A stretch of DNA of 64,000 nt from Butyrivibrio sp. M55 (GCF_900116865.1 NZ_FPCD01000005.1:186001-250000); one strand, 5' to 3'. Shown: positions 1-8,010, counted from the stretch's first letter. The notes: a model not told the origin generated them from the letters alone. Program-made: numbers and translations.

Positions 1-119
1 TCTATCAATTGATCCTGCCTAACAACCTCCTCTCCATTAAAAAGTAGGACATTTACAATGTCTGCAAATACATCATTATAGTCCTCAAGTGCTTTCTCTG
101 TAATATCTTTTGTACCCAT
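1..119 (-). CDS. Rpn-family nuclease/putative transposase, N-terminal fragment cut by window edge
   Basis: An ATG at 117-119 on the minus strand opens a frame that runs to the window edge without a stop (39 codons visible). It starts MGTKDITEKALEDYNDVF and continues with an ADIVNVLLFNGEE segment. This opening is typical of the Rpn family recombination-promoting nuclease/putative transposase (PD-(D/E)XK fold) that is common in Lachnospiraceae. The catalytic residues would lie outside the window. The ribosome site is a close AAAGGG. Family assignment is from memory of the N-terminal signature only, and whether the gene is intact cannot be judged. Confidence 0.6.
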   Translation of the reverse strand, partial: MGTKDITEKALEDYNDVFADIVNVLLFNGEEVVRQDQLI

Positions 120-159
120 TCCCTTTAAACCGCCTTTATATATAAATACTATTATACGG

Positions 160-188
160 ATTTTAACTTTAAAAGAAGAATATGTCAA
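160..188 (-). promoter_or_regulatory. Putative sigma-A promoter of the Rpn-like gene
   Basis: On the minus strand TTGACA (183-188) is followed by a 17 bp spacer and TAAAAT (160-165), about 35 bp upstream of the ATG at 119. It is a good sigma-A match from sequence alone. Confidence 0.45.
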
Positions 189-238
189 TATGACTGACAC
201 TCTCCTTTCCTTTTATATCCTTATCTACAACTGAATCT

Positions 239-1036
239 TCAAGTTTTCTCAGCTTTTAATCGGTTCTTTACATACAGATTTCCTTTAACATCAGCCATGA
301 CCGGTGTTATTCCATGCTTTTTCACAAGATAATTAAGATTCTGTCTGGTACATTGAAGCATCTCACATGCCCTTGAAGTATCTATGATATTCTTCCCGGT
401 AAACGCAATAAAATCTTCATATTTCACATCTATAATTCTTCCCTTCTCATAAAGAAGCCACGCCGGAATATCTATGGAATCATTAAAAGTAACATAGTGA
501 CCACCACACCCAAGTTCACATGATTCATACAGATTCCTGTTTGAAATTACTTTATCTGTTTTTTCATAATCACTTATATCTGAAAGAGCTATCTTTTTTA
601 CCGTTTCATCGGCAAAAAAGCACAACAGCATGTTGTTTTCAAGCGCTGTGCAATCAACCAGATTATGCACGCTTCTTTCTAAAACAAATTTAGGAACTGC
701 TTCTACACGACGAATGCAGATTTCATCTTGTGAGCAACGACCTTCAGATAGTTCCAGAAGTTTCATCTCATCATATTCTTTTAATTTATGAGTAGATAAG
801 ATGCTTCCTATATTCTGGCGCCCAATAGGAATAACTCTTTCCATTATCCACGCCAAACTTGCTTCCCGTGGAATAGTATATATTCCTTTTTTTACAAAGG
901 ATGAAAAAAGAAGCGGCGCTGACCACTCATCAAGTTCGCTTCTCAGCTCAATGATGTACACATTACTTTTTTCATAATATAAAAGAACCCCAATATCAAT
1001 TTGATTTTCCTCATCGTATATTTCGTAGACTTTCAT
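239..1036 (-). CDS. HipS-like / DUF2442-like / HTH fusion protein, candidate antitoxin and repressor for the upstream HipA-type kinase
   Basis: The protein is about 265 aa. I chose the ATG at 1036 because GGAAGG lies about 10 nt upstream; an earlier ATG would itself contain the ribosome site. The gene overlaps the end of the kinase gene by 26 bp, so the two are probably translationally coupled. Three modules can be seen. Residues 1-112 resemble HipA N-subdomain 1 (aPLLFs, ERVIPIGRQN and EYDE segments), which in HipBST systems exists as a free protein, HipS. Residues about 119-205 resemble DUF2442. Residues about 212-255 form a helix-turn-helix (DTSRACEMLQCTRQNLNYLV) with a short basic C-terminus. 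I infer that it neutralises the kinase and binds the two palindromes upstream of the pair. All assignments are by eye. Confidence 0.5.
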   Translation of the reverse strand: MKVYEIYDEENQIDIGVLLYYEKSNVYIIELRSELDEWSAPLLFSSFVKKGIYTIPREASLAWIMERVIPIGRQNIGSILSTHKLKEYDEMKLLELSEGRCSQDEICIRRVEAVPKFVLERSVHNLVDCTALENNMLLCFFADETVKKIALSDISDYEKTDKVISNRNLYESCELGCGGHYVTFNDSIDIPAWLLYEKGRIIDVKYEDFIAFTGKNIIDTSRACEMLQCTRQNLNYLVKKHGITPVMADVKGNLYVKNRLKAEKT

Positions 1037-1832
1037 ATATCTTGTACCTTCCATAAATCATGTCCCATATTCTTTCCATAAAAACATCTGAAATTACTCC
1101 GTCTAGATTTTTGAATATCTCTTCCTTATGCTCTTGTTTAAGAATTCCGGCAAGATTAACACTGTTTTTAGTCAAAAGAGACAGATTTTCATAGGTTGAC
1201 CTACTTCCCAAAAAGTTATTGCACTGCTTATCTCCCATTATGTCAAACTTAGTTGCTTCTTCCTCTGAAGAGCAAGAACATAGAAGCGAAAGTCCATGAT
1301 CAAAAAGTGGCGCAAGCCTGATTGTATGCGCTCTTGAATTTCTCAAAACCTCTATGTTTGCTCCATGCCTATCCCTATTAAGTATAAGATAATCCACTAC
1401 CAGCATTTGCTCTACATATTTTTGCCATCCCATCCTAATGCAAAAATCATAATGAGATTCACCCTGTAATGCATTATATCTGTAATAATCATCAAGAGAA
1501 GCTTTACTTTCTCCACGCTCCTTAAAATCATAAGACGCACAAAGATATGTATTATATGTTTTTCCTTCAACTTCAATATCAGCATTAATAAGCTCATATT
1601 TAAGGTGATCTATATGTAAAATATCAAGGAGTCTGTCTACCAGTATTTCATTAACACACTCATGGCCCACTACTCCTCTTTCTGCATCAAAATTTGAAAG
1701 CTTATAGTATTTTTTATGTCCACCCACTACAGAACTTGATTTTAAATAAGTCCCTGCAGTTCCTGACGAATTTCTTACATGAGACCAGTTAAGATATGTA
1801 AGATCTTGAGTTTCTCTAATTATCTTTGCCAT
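1011..1832 (-). CDS. HipA/CtkA-like protein kinase (HipT-type toxin candidate)
   Basis: This 273 aa protein has the core of HipA-family Ser/Thr kinases but no HipA N-subdomain. A Gly/Ser-rich loop (SSGTAGTYLKSSS, about 22-34) is followed by a lysine in a KKYYKLSNF strand (K44) and a GHE motif (E58) that fit nucleotide binding. The catalytic loop is NRDRHGANIEVL (D154, N159) and the metal-binding motif is LFDHGLSL (D178). Its length resembles HipT or CtkA rather than full HipA (about 440 aa). It is the first gene of a two-gene operon. The start is ATG 1832 with GAGGTG just upstream. Targets of HipA/HipT kinases are usually aminoacyl-tRNA synthetases, but no substrate can be read from the sequence. 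A phage-defence role is an alternative. Confidence 0.7.
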   Translation of the reverse strand: MAKIIRETQDLTYLNWSHVRNSSGTAGTYLKSSSVVGGHKKYYKLSNFDAERGVVGHECVNEILVDRLLDILHIDHLKYELINADIEVEGKTYNTYLCASYDFKERGESKASLDDYYRYNALQGESHYDFCIRMGWQKYVEQMLVVDYLILNRDRHGANIEVLRNSRAHTIRLAPLFDHGLSLLCSCSSEEEATKFDIMGDKQCNNFLGSRSTYENLSLLTKNSVNLAGILKQEHKEEIFKNLDGVISDVFMERIWDMIYGRYKIYESLRNIR

Positions 1833-1848
1833 TTTACACCTCTATCAC

Positions 1849-1868
1849 TATTTGACGCGCGTCAAATA
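1849..1868 (-). promoter_or_regulatory. Perfect 20 bp palindromic operator, kinase-proximal copy
   Basis: TATTTGACGCGCGTCAAATA is a perfect palindrome lying 16 bp before the kinase start codon, between the -10 element and the ribosome site. An identical copy lies 41 bp away. A -10 hexamer TATAAT on the minus strand (1875-1880) sits between the copies, so a bound repressor would flank or block the promoter. I infer a homodimeric HTH regulator, most simply the HTH protein of the same operon. Confidence 0.75.
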
Positions 1869-1888
1869 TACACCATTATAATAATGTA

Positions 1889-1910
1889 TTATTTGACGCG
1901 CGTCAAATAA
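1889..1910 (-). promoter_or_regulatory. Perfect 22 bp palindromic operator, distal copy
   Basis: This second copy has the same 20 bp core (1890-1909) extended by one pair each side. Centre-to-centre distance to the first is 41 bp, close to four helical turns, so both sites face the same side of the DNA. A TTGACG within this copy could act as the -35 element, but its 20 bp distance from TATAAT is longer than usual. Confidence 0.75.
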
Positions 1911-1954
1911 AAAATAACAGCGCAACGTTTGAACACGACAAACATTGCGCTGTT
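1905..1954 (-). terminator. Intrinsic terminator of the Rieske fusion gene
   Basis: Minus-strand stem AACAGCGCAA / TTGCGCTGTT (arms at 1945-1954 and 1916-1925), with extra internal pairing, is followed by an A/T-rich run dominated by T. It begins a few bases after the stop codon at 1959 and its T-run touches the distal operator. Confidence 0.8.
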
Positions 1955-1958
1955 GTCT

Positions 1959-3590
1959 TTATCTTATTATCTTCTCAAAATCATCCTTCGGATGCTTACA
2001 GATCGGGCAGATATAGTCATCGGGCATATCTTCGCCGACATACTCAAATCCGCATATTGTGCACCGCCATACTGTCTCACCTTTTGGAGTCTCTCCAACC
2101 GGCTGAGGTTTTGGCTTGATATTGTTCTGGTAATATTCGTAAGTACAGGAAGGTGTATCTGCAAGAACATCCATAAATACAGGCTCACAGATGAACAGCG
2201 TATGTGAACCAAGGTCGACTTCTTTTTCCACATTCAGGGAAAAGTAAGCATTAGTCCCTTTTGTTATATAAGGAATACCGTTATCAGCAAGCTTATAATC
2301 GCTAAATGACGCAAACTTATCCACATCTCTTCCACTCTGAAAGCCAAAGTGCTTGAACAGATCAAATCCCGCATCGCTACTGATAACAGAAATATTGCAC
2401 TTTCCTGTTTCTTTCAACATGTCATGGGTCAGATTAGCCTTGTTGATTGCGATTGAAATCCTGTTGGGCTCCGACGCAACCTGTACCGCAGTGTTAGTGA
2501 TGCAACCATTCTTTTTATCGCCGTTTACTACCGTACATACAAACAAACCGTAAGATAACTTATACATTGCCTTAGTATTCATTGCTCCCGTCTCCTTTCC
2601 ACTTGCTGAAACCGCATGTTTCCGATCACCGTTCTGAAGCTCTTTTCTCTTGGTCCTATATTCAATTATCGGCAGATCTGCTGCCGCAAGATTCTCATTC
2701 ATAAAAAGATCTGATTTCTTCGGAAACTGTGTTTCAACAATTCTCTTATCCTGACGCTCGATCACCTTATTAGCCACACTTCCAAGTCGCGCAATAAATC
2801 TATCAACAGGAGAAAAACCCGTAATCTTATTGTAAAACCTAAGCGCGATTATCGCATGTTCATCATCGACAGGGATGAAAAATGCTAATATTTGTATTTT
2901 GTCTGTCACGTGGTTAAGCCACATATTGGGAAATTTAAAAGTAAGATTGGTAGATTTGATAACACTATTCGCTGAAGTTTCAGGCGTCTGCCCTTTATCA
3001 ACGGCGTTATCTGCACTCGTTTGCATTGTATTTTCATCAAGCCACTCGACCTTCGGACCGTTGCAGAGCGTCTTGCCTCCACGCCCAATCGTATTATGAT
3101 GAATAAATGCCAGATGAGAAACATCCAGCTGATTCTCTATAACTCTGGAATAATGCACATTCCAGCTATCCTCTATATGATCATAGCTAAAGGATCTGTC
3201 AGTAATAATGTCAAAAACATCCGGCTCCGTATCAGGTTCTTTTTCCCCATACCAAGCAAAAATAATCCCGCCGATTTCTCTTGTCGGAAAATATTTAAGA
3301 TTAAAGTTTGAATAATCACGAGCAGAGGCCCTTCCATCCGAAGGAACATAGACGCACCTGCCGGTCGGATCATATTCAATCCCATGAAACAGGCACTTGA
3401 TATTGTCACCTTCAAGCCACCCTTTGCATAGAGAAGCCCCACGATGTGCGCATAAGCTAGTAACCGCCGCCACTTTACCGGAAGCTGTCCTAAAGAAAAC
3501 CAGCTCTTCGCCAAACCTTACAACAGCAATCAGTTTTCCACGCTTAACCGCTTTAGAATCCAGAACCGCGTACCAACCGTTTTTTATCAT
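1959..3590 (-). CDS. Rieske oxygenase - flavin reductase - rubredoxin fusion protein
   Basis: This 543 aa protein joins three redox modules. Residues 1-110 are a Rieske [2Fe-2S] domain with C47-x-H49 and C66-x2-H69. Residues about 110-320 resemble the catalytic domain of VanA/pheophorbide-a-type oxygenases: ENQLDVSHLAFIHH supplies D156, H159 and H164/H165, and D281 in QDKRIVETQ is a candidate third iron ligand. Residues about 337-490 resemble a flavoredoxin-like FMN reductase domain. Residues 508-543 are rubredoxin with C510xxC513 and C528xxC531. The last two modules together match high-molecular-weight rubredoxin of anaerobes. I infer that electrons pass NAD(P)H or ferredoxin, FMN, rubredoxin, Rieske, mononuclear iron within one chain. 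The substrate is unknown. GGAGG precedes ATG 3590 and the gene is monocistronic. Confidence 0.8.
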   Translation of the reverse strand: MIKNGWYAVLDSKAVKRGKLIAVVRFGEELVFFRTASGKVAAVTSLCAHRGASLCKGWLEGDNIKCLFHGIEYDPTGRCVYVPSDGRASARDYSNFNLKYFPTREIGGIIFAWYGEKEPDTEPDVFDIITDRSFSYDHIEDSWNVHYSRVIENQLDVSHLAFIHHNTIGRGGKTLCNGPKVEWLDENTMQTSADNAVDKGQTPETSANSVIKSTNLTFKFPNMWLNHVTDKIQILAFFIPVDDEHAIIALRFYNKITGFSPVDRFIARLGSVANKVIERQDKRIVETQFPKKSDLFMNENLAAADLPIIEYRTKRKELQNGDRKHAVSASGKETGAMNTKAMYKLSYGLFVCTVVNGDKKNGCITNTAVQVASEPNRISIAINKANLTHDMLKETGKCNISVISSDAGFDLFKHFGFQSGRDVDKFASFSDYKLADNGIPYITKGTNAYFSLNVEKEVDLGSHTLFICEPVFMDVLADTPSCTYEYYQNNIKPKPQPVGETPKGETVWRCTICGFEYVGEDMPDDYICPICKHPKDDFEKIIR

Positions 3591-3675
3591 GGGAATCCTC
3601 CGTAACAGAGATTTACATGTTAGATTATTATTACAATAAATATTTTACCACACAATTCAAAGCCAAATACAACTA

Positions 3676-3711
3676 AAGAACGCCCCGAATTCTTTCATCC
3701 GGAGCGTTCTT
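3676..3711 (-). terminator. Intrinsic terminator downstream of flagellin
   Basis: AAGAACGCTCCG / CGGGGCGTTCTT form a 12 bp stem with one G-T pair and a 12 nt loop on the minus strand, starting about 37 bp after the flagellin stop codon. The following T-run is weak. Confidence 0.7.
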
Positions 3712-3747
3712 ATATATTTCAGTGGGTTATGTTTTCTAATATTTATC

Positions 3748-4578
3748 TTACTGAAGGAGTGAGAGAACACCCTGATTTGTCTGGTTAGCCTGAGCAAGCA
3801 TTGACTGACCTGCCTGAGCAAGGATATTGTTGTTTGAATATCTAACCATCTCCTCAGCCATATCTGTATCACGGATCTGTGATTCAGCTGCCTGTGTGTT
3901 CTCAACGACGTTATCAAGGTTTCTGATTGTGTGCTCAAGTCTGTTCTGAATAGCACCGAGGTCAGCTCTCTGGCTTGAAATCTTCTCAAGTGCTTCTTTA
4001 ATCTTATGAATTGAGTCCTTAGCGTTTACGCCGCTTGTTCCTGTAACATTAATCTTTGCTCCGTCAATCTTAAGACCTGAAGCAGTAAGTTTTTCAATAT
4101 TGATTGCAATCTGGTTATCGGGATCAGCCTCTGAACCAACCTGAATACTCTTATTCTTAAATGATCCGTCCAAAAGTTTAGTATTATTGAATTCGGTAGC
4201 TGTTCCGGTTCTGTTAATCTCATCTCTGAGAGCATTAACCTCTCGCTGAATGTACTCACGATCTGATGTCTGAAGAGTATCGTTAGCTGCCTTAACTGCA
4301 AGTTCGTTCATTCTCTGAAGCATATCATGTACTTCGTTGAGCGCACCTTCAGCTGTCTGTACTGCTGAGATACCATCCTGTGCATTTGCGGAAGCCTGTG
4401 TAAGACCTCTTACCTGACGTCTCATCTTTTCTGAAATTGCAAGTCCTGCTGCATCATCTGCTGCTCTGTTGATTCTGTAACCTGATGAGAGTTTCTCACT
4501 TGACTTAGCCTGTACATCTGTTGTAATTCCAAGCTGTCTGTTTGAGTTCATCGCTGTGACATTGTGCTGTACTACCAT
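3748..4578 (-). CDS. fliC: Flagellin
   Basis: The protein is 276 aa from ATG 4578 (MVVQHNVTAMNSNRQLGI), which has GGAGG 8 nt upstream; an ATG at 4593 would overlap this site. It has the conserved N-terminal D0/D1 region (AADDAAGLAISEKMRRQVRGL) and the C-terminal D1/D0 region ending in LAQANQTNQGVLSLLQ. The central variable part is short, so the filament subunit probably lacks outer D2/D3 domains. FliS is the expected chaperone. The gene is monocistronic, with a sigma-28 promoter and a long leader rich in GGA triplets that could be bound by the CsrA encoded nearby. A glycosyltransferase in the same cluster may modify it. Confidence 0.97.
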   Translation of the reverse strand: MVVQHNVTAMNSNRQLGITTDVQAKSSEKLSSGYRINRAADDAAGLAISEKMRRQVRGLTQASANAQDGISAVQTAEGALNEVHDMLQRMNELAVKAANDTLQTSDREYIQREVNALRDEINRTGTATEFNNTKLLDGSFKNKSIQVGSEADPDNQIAINIEKLTASGLKIDGAKINVTGTSGVNAKDSIHKIKEALEKISSQRADLGAIQNRLEHTIRNLDNVVENTQAAESQIRDTDMAEEMVRYSNNNILAQAGQSMLAQANQTNQGVLSLLQ

Positions 4579-4687
4579 ATTATAATCCTCCATGAACGGG
4601 GCCGCTTCCCTGCTGCCTTTTTCATCCTTTTAATATTGTGCAGCTTACGCGGACTCCCTTCCATGGCTGCTTGTTTTTTGTTTTACA
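4579..4687 (-). promoter_or_regulatory. Flagellin mRNA leader, candidate CsrA target
   Basis: The predicted 5' untranslated region is about 109 nt. On the minus strand it has GGA triplets at 4660-4662, 4655-4657, 4625-4627, 4607-4609, 4589-4591 and 4586-4588, the last two within the ribosome site. CsrA binds GGA in hairpin loops, and in Bacillus it represses flagellin translation by covering the ribosome site. csrA and its antagonist fliW lie 5 kb upstream. This is an inference from motif density and context. Confidence 0.45.
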
Positions 4688-4693
4688 CTATTA

Positions 4694-4720
4694 TTATCGG
4701 CTGTGATTTCGTTTACTTAA
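4694..4720 (-). promoter_or_regulatory. Sigma-28 (SigD) promoter of flagellin
   Basis: The minus strand reads TTAA (4717-4720), 15 bp, GCCGATAA (4694-4701), close to the SigD consensus TAAA-N15-GCCGATAT. It predicts a start near 4687. Confidence 0.8.
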
Positions 4721-4796
4721 CCCTTTTTTTAATTTTTTTCAAAAAAACATACAATAATGAATTTTTTTCTACTTTTTTCGTTTTTTTGCTAAAGTA

Positions 4797-4834
4797 AAAG
4801 AGATCGCTTGCCGATATATGGCAGCGATCTCTTT
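4797..4834 (-). terminator. Terminator of the flaG-fliD-fliS-fliT-like operon
   Basis: AAAGAGATCGC and GCGATCTCTTT form an 11 bp stem with further internal pairing, about 20 bp after the stop at 4855. T-rich sequence follows on the minus strand. Confidence 0.8.
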
Positions 4835-4854
4835 GTAACGATCTTATACAAAAT

Positions 4855-5334
4855 TCAATTTTTCTTATCCAAAAACTGTGGCGGAATCTCCTTGAAGTTA
4901 TTCATGGTTCTGTAGTAATTAAATGCCACGGCAGATGACTGCTTACTACTGTTCATCTTTTGGCGTGCCGTATCAAAATATCTCTCGGCAAGCCTTTTGT
5001 TTCGATGCTCCGCAGCTTCAATCGAAGCGCTCCTTGCAGTGATATCACGAATAAGATCCTGCATGCGGCGTATCTGATCTGCAAACTCATCTTTATTGGC
5101 ATTAACTTCTTCTTTTACCCTGTCAAAAAGAGTCTGGAAACCATCATCAAGAGAAATAAGTTTATCGATAAGTTCACCCTTTTTATCAACAGTATTGTCA
5201 AATGCGGTTTCATCAACATTATCGGGATCGGAGAGAATCTCTTTTTGTCTCTCATTCTCTTCCTCAATCTTTGACATAATGTCAATCTTCTTAATAAGAC
5301 TTTCTTCCAGCATATCCATACTTGAAGATAACAT
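4855..5334 (-). CDS. FliT-like flagellar chaperone candidate
   Basis: This 159 aa, highly charged, mostly helical protein is predicted to form coiled coils. It is encoded 3 bp after fliS as the last gene of the flaG-fliD-fliS operon, where fliT-type genes for the filament-cap chaperone usually lie. No catalytic motif or signal peptide is visible, and the sequence contains heptad-like stretches such as RIMQDLIRDI-like segments and AEHRNKRLAERYFDTARQKM. FliT binds FliD in enterobacteria. The assignment here rests on position, size and composition. A FlgN-type chaperone or an unrelated coiled-coil flagellar protein is possible. GGAGG precedes ATG 5334. Confidence 0.5.
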   Translation of the reverse strand: MLSSSMDMLEESLIKKIDIMSKIEEENERQKEILSDPDNVDETAFDNTVDKKGELIDKLISLDDGFQTLFDRVKEEVNANKDEFADQIRRMQDLIRDITARSASIEAAEHRNKRLAERYFDTARQKMNSSKQSSAVAFNYYRTMNNFKEIPPQFLDKKN

Positions 5335-5337
5335 CTT

Positions 5338-5739
5338 TTATGCCTCCTTAACGGCGATGTTGTTCGCCTTCATGACTTCTACCCAGTTGTCCCTGATGGC
5401 ATGCATATGCTTATTGACCTCAGCGACTATCTCTCTGTCTTTGCTTATGTTTGCTTCGACAAGTCTTCTTCCTATATAAGAATACATATTTTCAAAGTCC
5501 TGTGCAACAGCATACTTCATATCAAGAGTGCTTCTGAGATAATCTATGATGCGTTCCGTCTTCATAATGTTTTCATGCGCCTTTGGCACATCGTTGTTCT
5601 CAATCGCATAATCCGCAATATTGAGAAACTTTATTGCCCCGTCATAGAGCATAAGTGTAAGTTCCGGGCCGCTTGCACCCATTACCTTATTATTTTTATA
5701 CTGAGCATAAGCTTTCTGTTGAGTTGTCATTACCGGCAT
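5338..5739 (-). CDS. fliS: Flagellin export chaperone FliS
   Basis: This 133 aa protein has the FliS four-helix pattern: AYAQYKNNKVMGASGPELTL, LYDGAIKFLNIADYAI, and IMKTERIIDYLRSTLD near residues 55-75. FliS binds the C-terminal helices of flagellin in the cytoplasm and prevents early polymerisation. It sits between fliD and the FliT-like gene. The start at 5739 has GAGGG upstream; an in-frame ATG three codons later is a less likely alternative. Confidence 0.95.
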   Translation of the reverse strand: MPVMTTQQKAYAQYKNNKVMGASGPELTLMLYDGAIKFLNIADYAIENNDVPKAHENIMKTERIIDYLRSTLDMKYAVAQDFENMYSYIGRRLVEANISKDREIVAEVNKHMHAIRDNWVEVMKANNIAVKEA

Positions 5740-5801
5740 ATGTGTTCCCTCGCATTCTGTAAAAAAATATCCGTATAATCATAAGTCTTCATTTTATGCC
5801 A

Positions 5802-7340
5802 TTACTGTCCTCCACCAAAGAAGCCTGCCAGAGAAGAACTGCTGCTGTTTATCTTTGAAAGAGCCGTCTCCATAGTAGAGAACTTCTTGTAGTACTTATC
5901 CTGTGCAGCCTCAAGTGCTTTCTGTGCATCTGAGATCTTGTTTGTATAAGCACTGTACTGTGAAGCCATCAGCTTATCTTCATAAATTGTAAATGCACTG
6001 CTGTATTGCGTACCCTTCATAAGATCAAAGAGTTTATCGGAAAGTGTATTTGACAGCTTCATAAAGAAGTTCTGAACCATCTCAGGATCTGTTGAGATTG
6101 CTGCACTTAGAAGGTCCGGATTTCCGCTGCTTGCAGAATCATCTTTGTCACCGTCTATGTGAAGCACGTCTCTCTCATTCTCATCTGTTGCAAAGTAGCT
6201 TCCGGTTGCAATACCAAATGTTGCAAGAGTGATCTTACTTGTCACTCCATCCTTTGATGTTACTTCAAAAGAACTACTCATTATATCTTTAAGAGCATTT
6301 CTTATATTACCGATTGTCTCATCGCCGCTGAGGATTCCGTCTTTAATCTTTTTCTCCCATTCCTCAACCTCTTTGTCAGACATTGCATCTTTCTGATCAT
6401 CGGTAAGCATTTTGTACTTCTTGGCTTTATCTGCATTATAAAGAGTAGCAAACTCCTTCATAAGATCGTTGTACTCTTTGAGCAACTTCTTGATGTTGTC
6501 GAAAATACCACTTGTATCCTGTTTTGTCGAAAGAGTTATTCCCTTAGCTTCCTCATTAACGGTAATTGTAAGTCCGTTGATCTCAAAAGTATTTGAATCG
6601 GAATAATAATCTTCTCCGTTAAGAACTATATGAGCCCTGCTTCCCTCGATATAATTCTTTCCGTTATTAACAAAGCCAAGCCTGGACATCGCATCGCCTT
6701 CGGTAACTTTAAAAGAAGCAGCTTCGCCCATCTCTTTTGATGCCACATAAAATCTTCCATTTCCTTCGTCGTAGTTGAAATTAAGTGTAGTATCTGTCTT
6801 CGAAGATTTTGCATTTCTAAGCTTACTGAGAACGCTATCTATAGTATCATCTTTTCCTATAGTAACTTCGATATTATCCTCAGGGTCATTACCTATAGCA
6901 AACTTAAGAGTCGTTGTTGCAGACTCATCACTCTCCTCGGAAAAAATACCAAGTTCAGCCATAGTAGTTGTCTTAGCTGCATTCTTTCCTCCAACCTGAA
7001 CCTTTTCACCTGTCAGATATGCAGCCTTTGCAAGACCCTCAACATCCAATGTCTGAGTAGCGTTCATTGCATTTTCGCCTGTTACGATTGTTACAGCATT
7101 TGCATTTGAAGCAGTTGTAACCTTCTTTGAGTAAGCAGCCGAAAACTTCATGCTGGTCAAAGTACCGTTATAAAAATCGGTAACCTTCTTATTAAGTGCT
7201 TTTAAAGTATCCTGCTTCCAGGTAAGCTTCTTCTGTTCTCCGGTATAAGTATCAACCTTATCTTTCTTTTTCTGCGTAAGAGCTGTGATAATGCTCTCTG
7301 TATCAAGACCTGAGTTCATTCCTGTAATTCTGATAGGCAT
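5802..7340 (-). CDS. fliD: Flagellar filament cap protein FliD
   Basis: This 512 aa protein begins MPIRITGMNSGLDTESII, the FliD N-terminal signature for export and hook-associated assembly. It ends with a long helical region (KALEAAQDKYYKKFSTMETALSKINSSSSSLAGF) that forms the D0/D1 stalk. FliD caps the filament and guides insertion of flagellin. The middle domain is Thr- and Asp-rich and variable. It lies between flaG and fliS in one operon from a consensus sigma-28 promoter at 7984-8010. AAAGGAG precedes the ATG. Confidence 0.96.
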   Translation of the reverse strand: MPIRITGMNSGLDTESIITALTQKKKDKVDTYTGEQKKLTWKQDTLKALNKKVTDFYNGTLTSMKFSAAYSKKVTTASNANAVTIVTGENAMNATQTLDVEGLAKAAYLTGEKVQVGGKNAAKTTTMAELGIFSEESDESATTTLKFAIGNDPEDNIEVTIGKDDTIDSVLSKLRNAKSSKTDTTLNFNYDEGNGRFYVASKEMGEAASFKVTEGDAMSRLGFVNNGKNYIEGSRAHIVLNGEDYYSDSNTFEINGLTITVNEEAKGITLSTKQDTSGIFDNIKKLLKEYNDLMKEFATLYNADKAKKYKMLTDDQKDAMSDKEVEEWEKKIKDGILSGDETIGNIRNALKDIMSSSFEVTSKDGVTSKITLATFGIATGSYFATDENERDVLHIDGDKDDSASSGNPDLLSAAISTDPEMVQNFFMKLSNTLSDKLFDLMKGTQYSSAFTIYEDKLMASQYSAYTNKISDAQKALEAAQDKYYKKFSTMETALSKINSSSSSLAGFFGGGQ

Positions 7341-7419
7341 AATGTTTCTCCTTTCTCAATCCGTGAGATGTAATCGGAAATCCTTTTCCTGATAGAGCCG
7401 CTTTGTACGACTTACTATG

Positions 7420-7881
7420 TTACCTCTTCTCGTCAACCAAGATTCCCGCAATTTCCCAAACCTTGGCGATCATATCAAGTGTCTCATCCGGCGGAAACTC
7501 TTTTATAACCTTCTTTGTTTCCTTATCAACCATCTTGATAGTTACTCTGTTGGTCTTCTCATGAATTCCAAAAACAGCTTCAGCGTTGGACTGAACCTTC
7601 TTGGTCATCTCAGAGATTGCCTTCTTGATCTTGGCGTTATCAGCCTGTATCTGCTCCTCTGTCTCAGCTCTCTTGCTCTGATTGCTTGCAAAATTCTGAG
7701 CAGATGACTCATTCTTGGAGCCTGCAGTATTGTCTGCTGCCTCAACCGTAAGATCCATGTTCTGAGCTGCCGCATTTACTTCATAATCCGCAACTTCGCT
7801 CTGAGCCTGGCTCTGTGTTTTTACCTGTGGCTGTACCTGCTGAATAAGCGGGCCAAATCCGTTAATTCCATCCATTCCCAT
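7420..7881 (-). CDS. flaG: FlaG family flagellar protein
   Basis: This 153 aa protein has a low-complexity Gln- and Asn-rich N-terminal half and a conserved C-terminal FlaG domain of about 50 aa (VFGIHEKTNRVTIKMVD, EFPPDETLDMIAKV, GILVDEKR). FlaG proteins influence filament length in several bacteria, but the mechanism is unclear. The gene is first in the flaG-fliD-fliS operon. The start has GGAGG 12-13 nt upstream. Confidence 0.88.
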   Translation of the reverse strand: MGMDGINGFGPLIQQVQPQVKTQSQAQSEVADYEVNAAAQNMDLTVEAADNTAGSKNESSAQNFASNQSKRAETEEQIQADNAKIKKAISEMTKKVQSNAEAVFGIHEKTNRVTIKMVDKETKKVIKEFPPDETLDMIAKVWEIAGILVDEKR

Positions 7882-7983
7882 AATCCTATACCTCCATGTC
7901 AGAATCAGGAATCACCTGTATATATCAACATTTACGTGCGTCACAAACTCGTTCCGTTATAAGCATAGATTTTCTTACTGATT

Positions 7984-8010
7984 ATATCGGCCGAAGTCCT
8001 TTATTCTTTA
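7984..8010 (-). promoter_or_regulatory. Consensus sigma-28 promoter of flaG-fliD-fliS
   Basis: The minus strand reads TAAA (8007-8010), 15 bp, GCCGATAT (7984-7991), an exact match to the SigD consensus. The predicted start is near 7977, about 96 nt before the flaG ATG. Confidence 0.9.

Noticed and set aside
1849..1910. Palindromes as transcription terminators
   Set aside because: They lack a loop and a T-run in the right place, and they flank a promoter element; operators fit better. The real terminator is at 1905-1954.
2875..3639. Open frames on the plus strand opposite the Rieske fusion gene
   Set aside because: They have no ribosome site or recognisable domain, and lie fully antisense to a well-supported gene.
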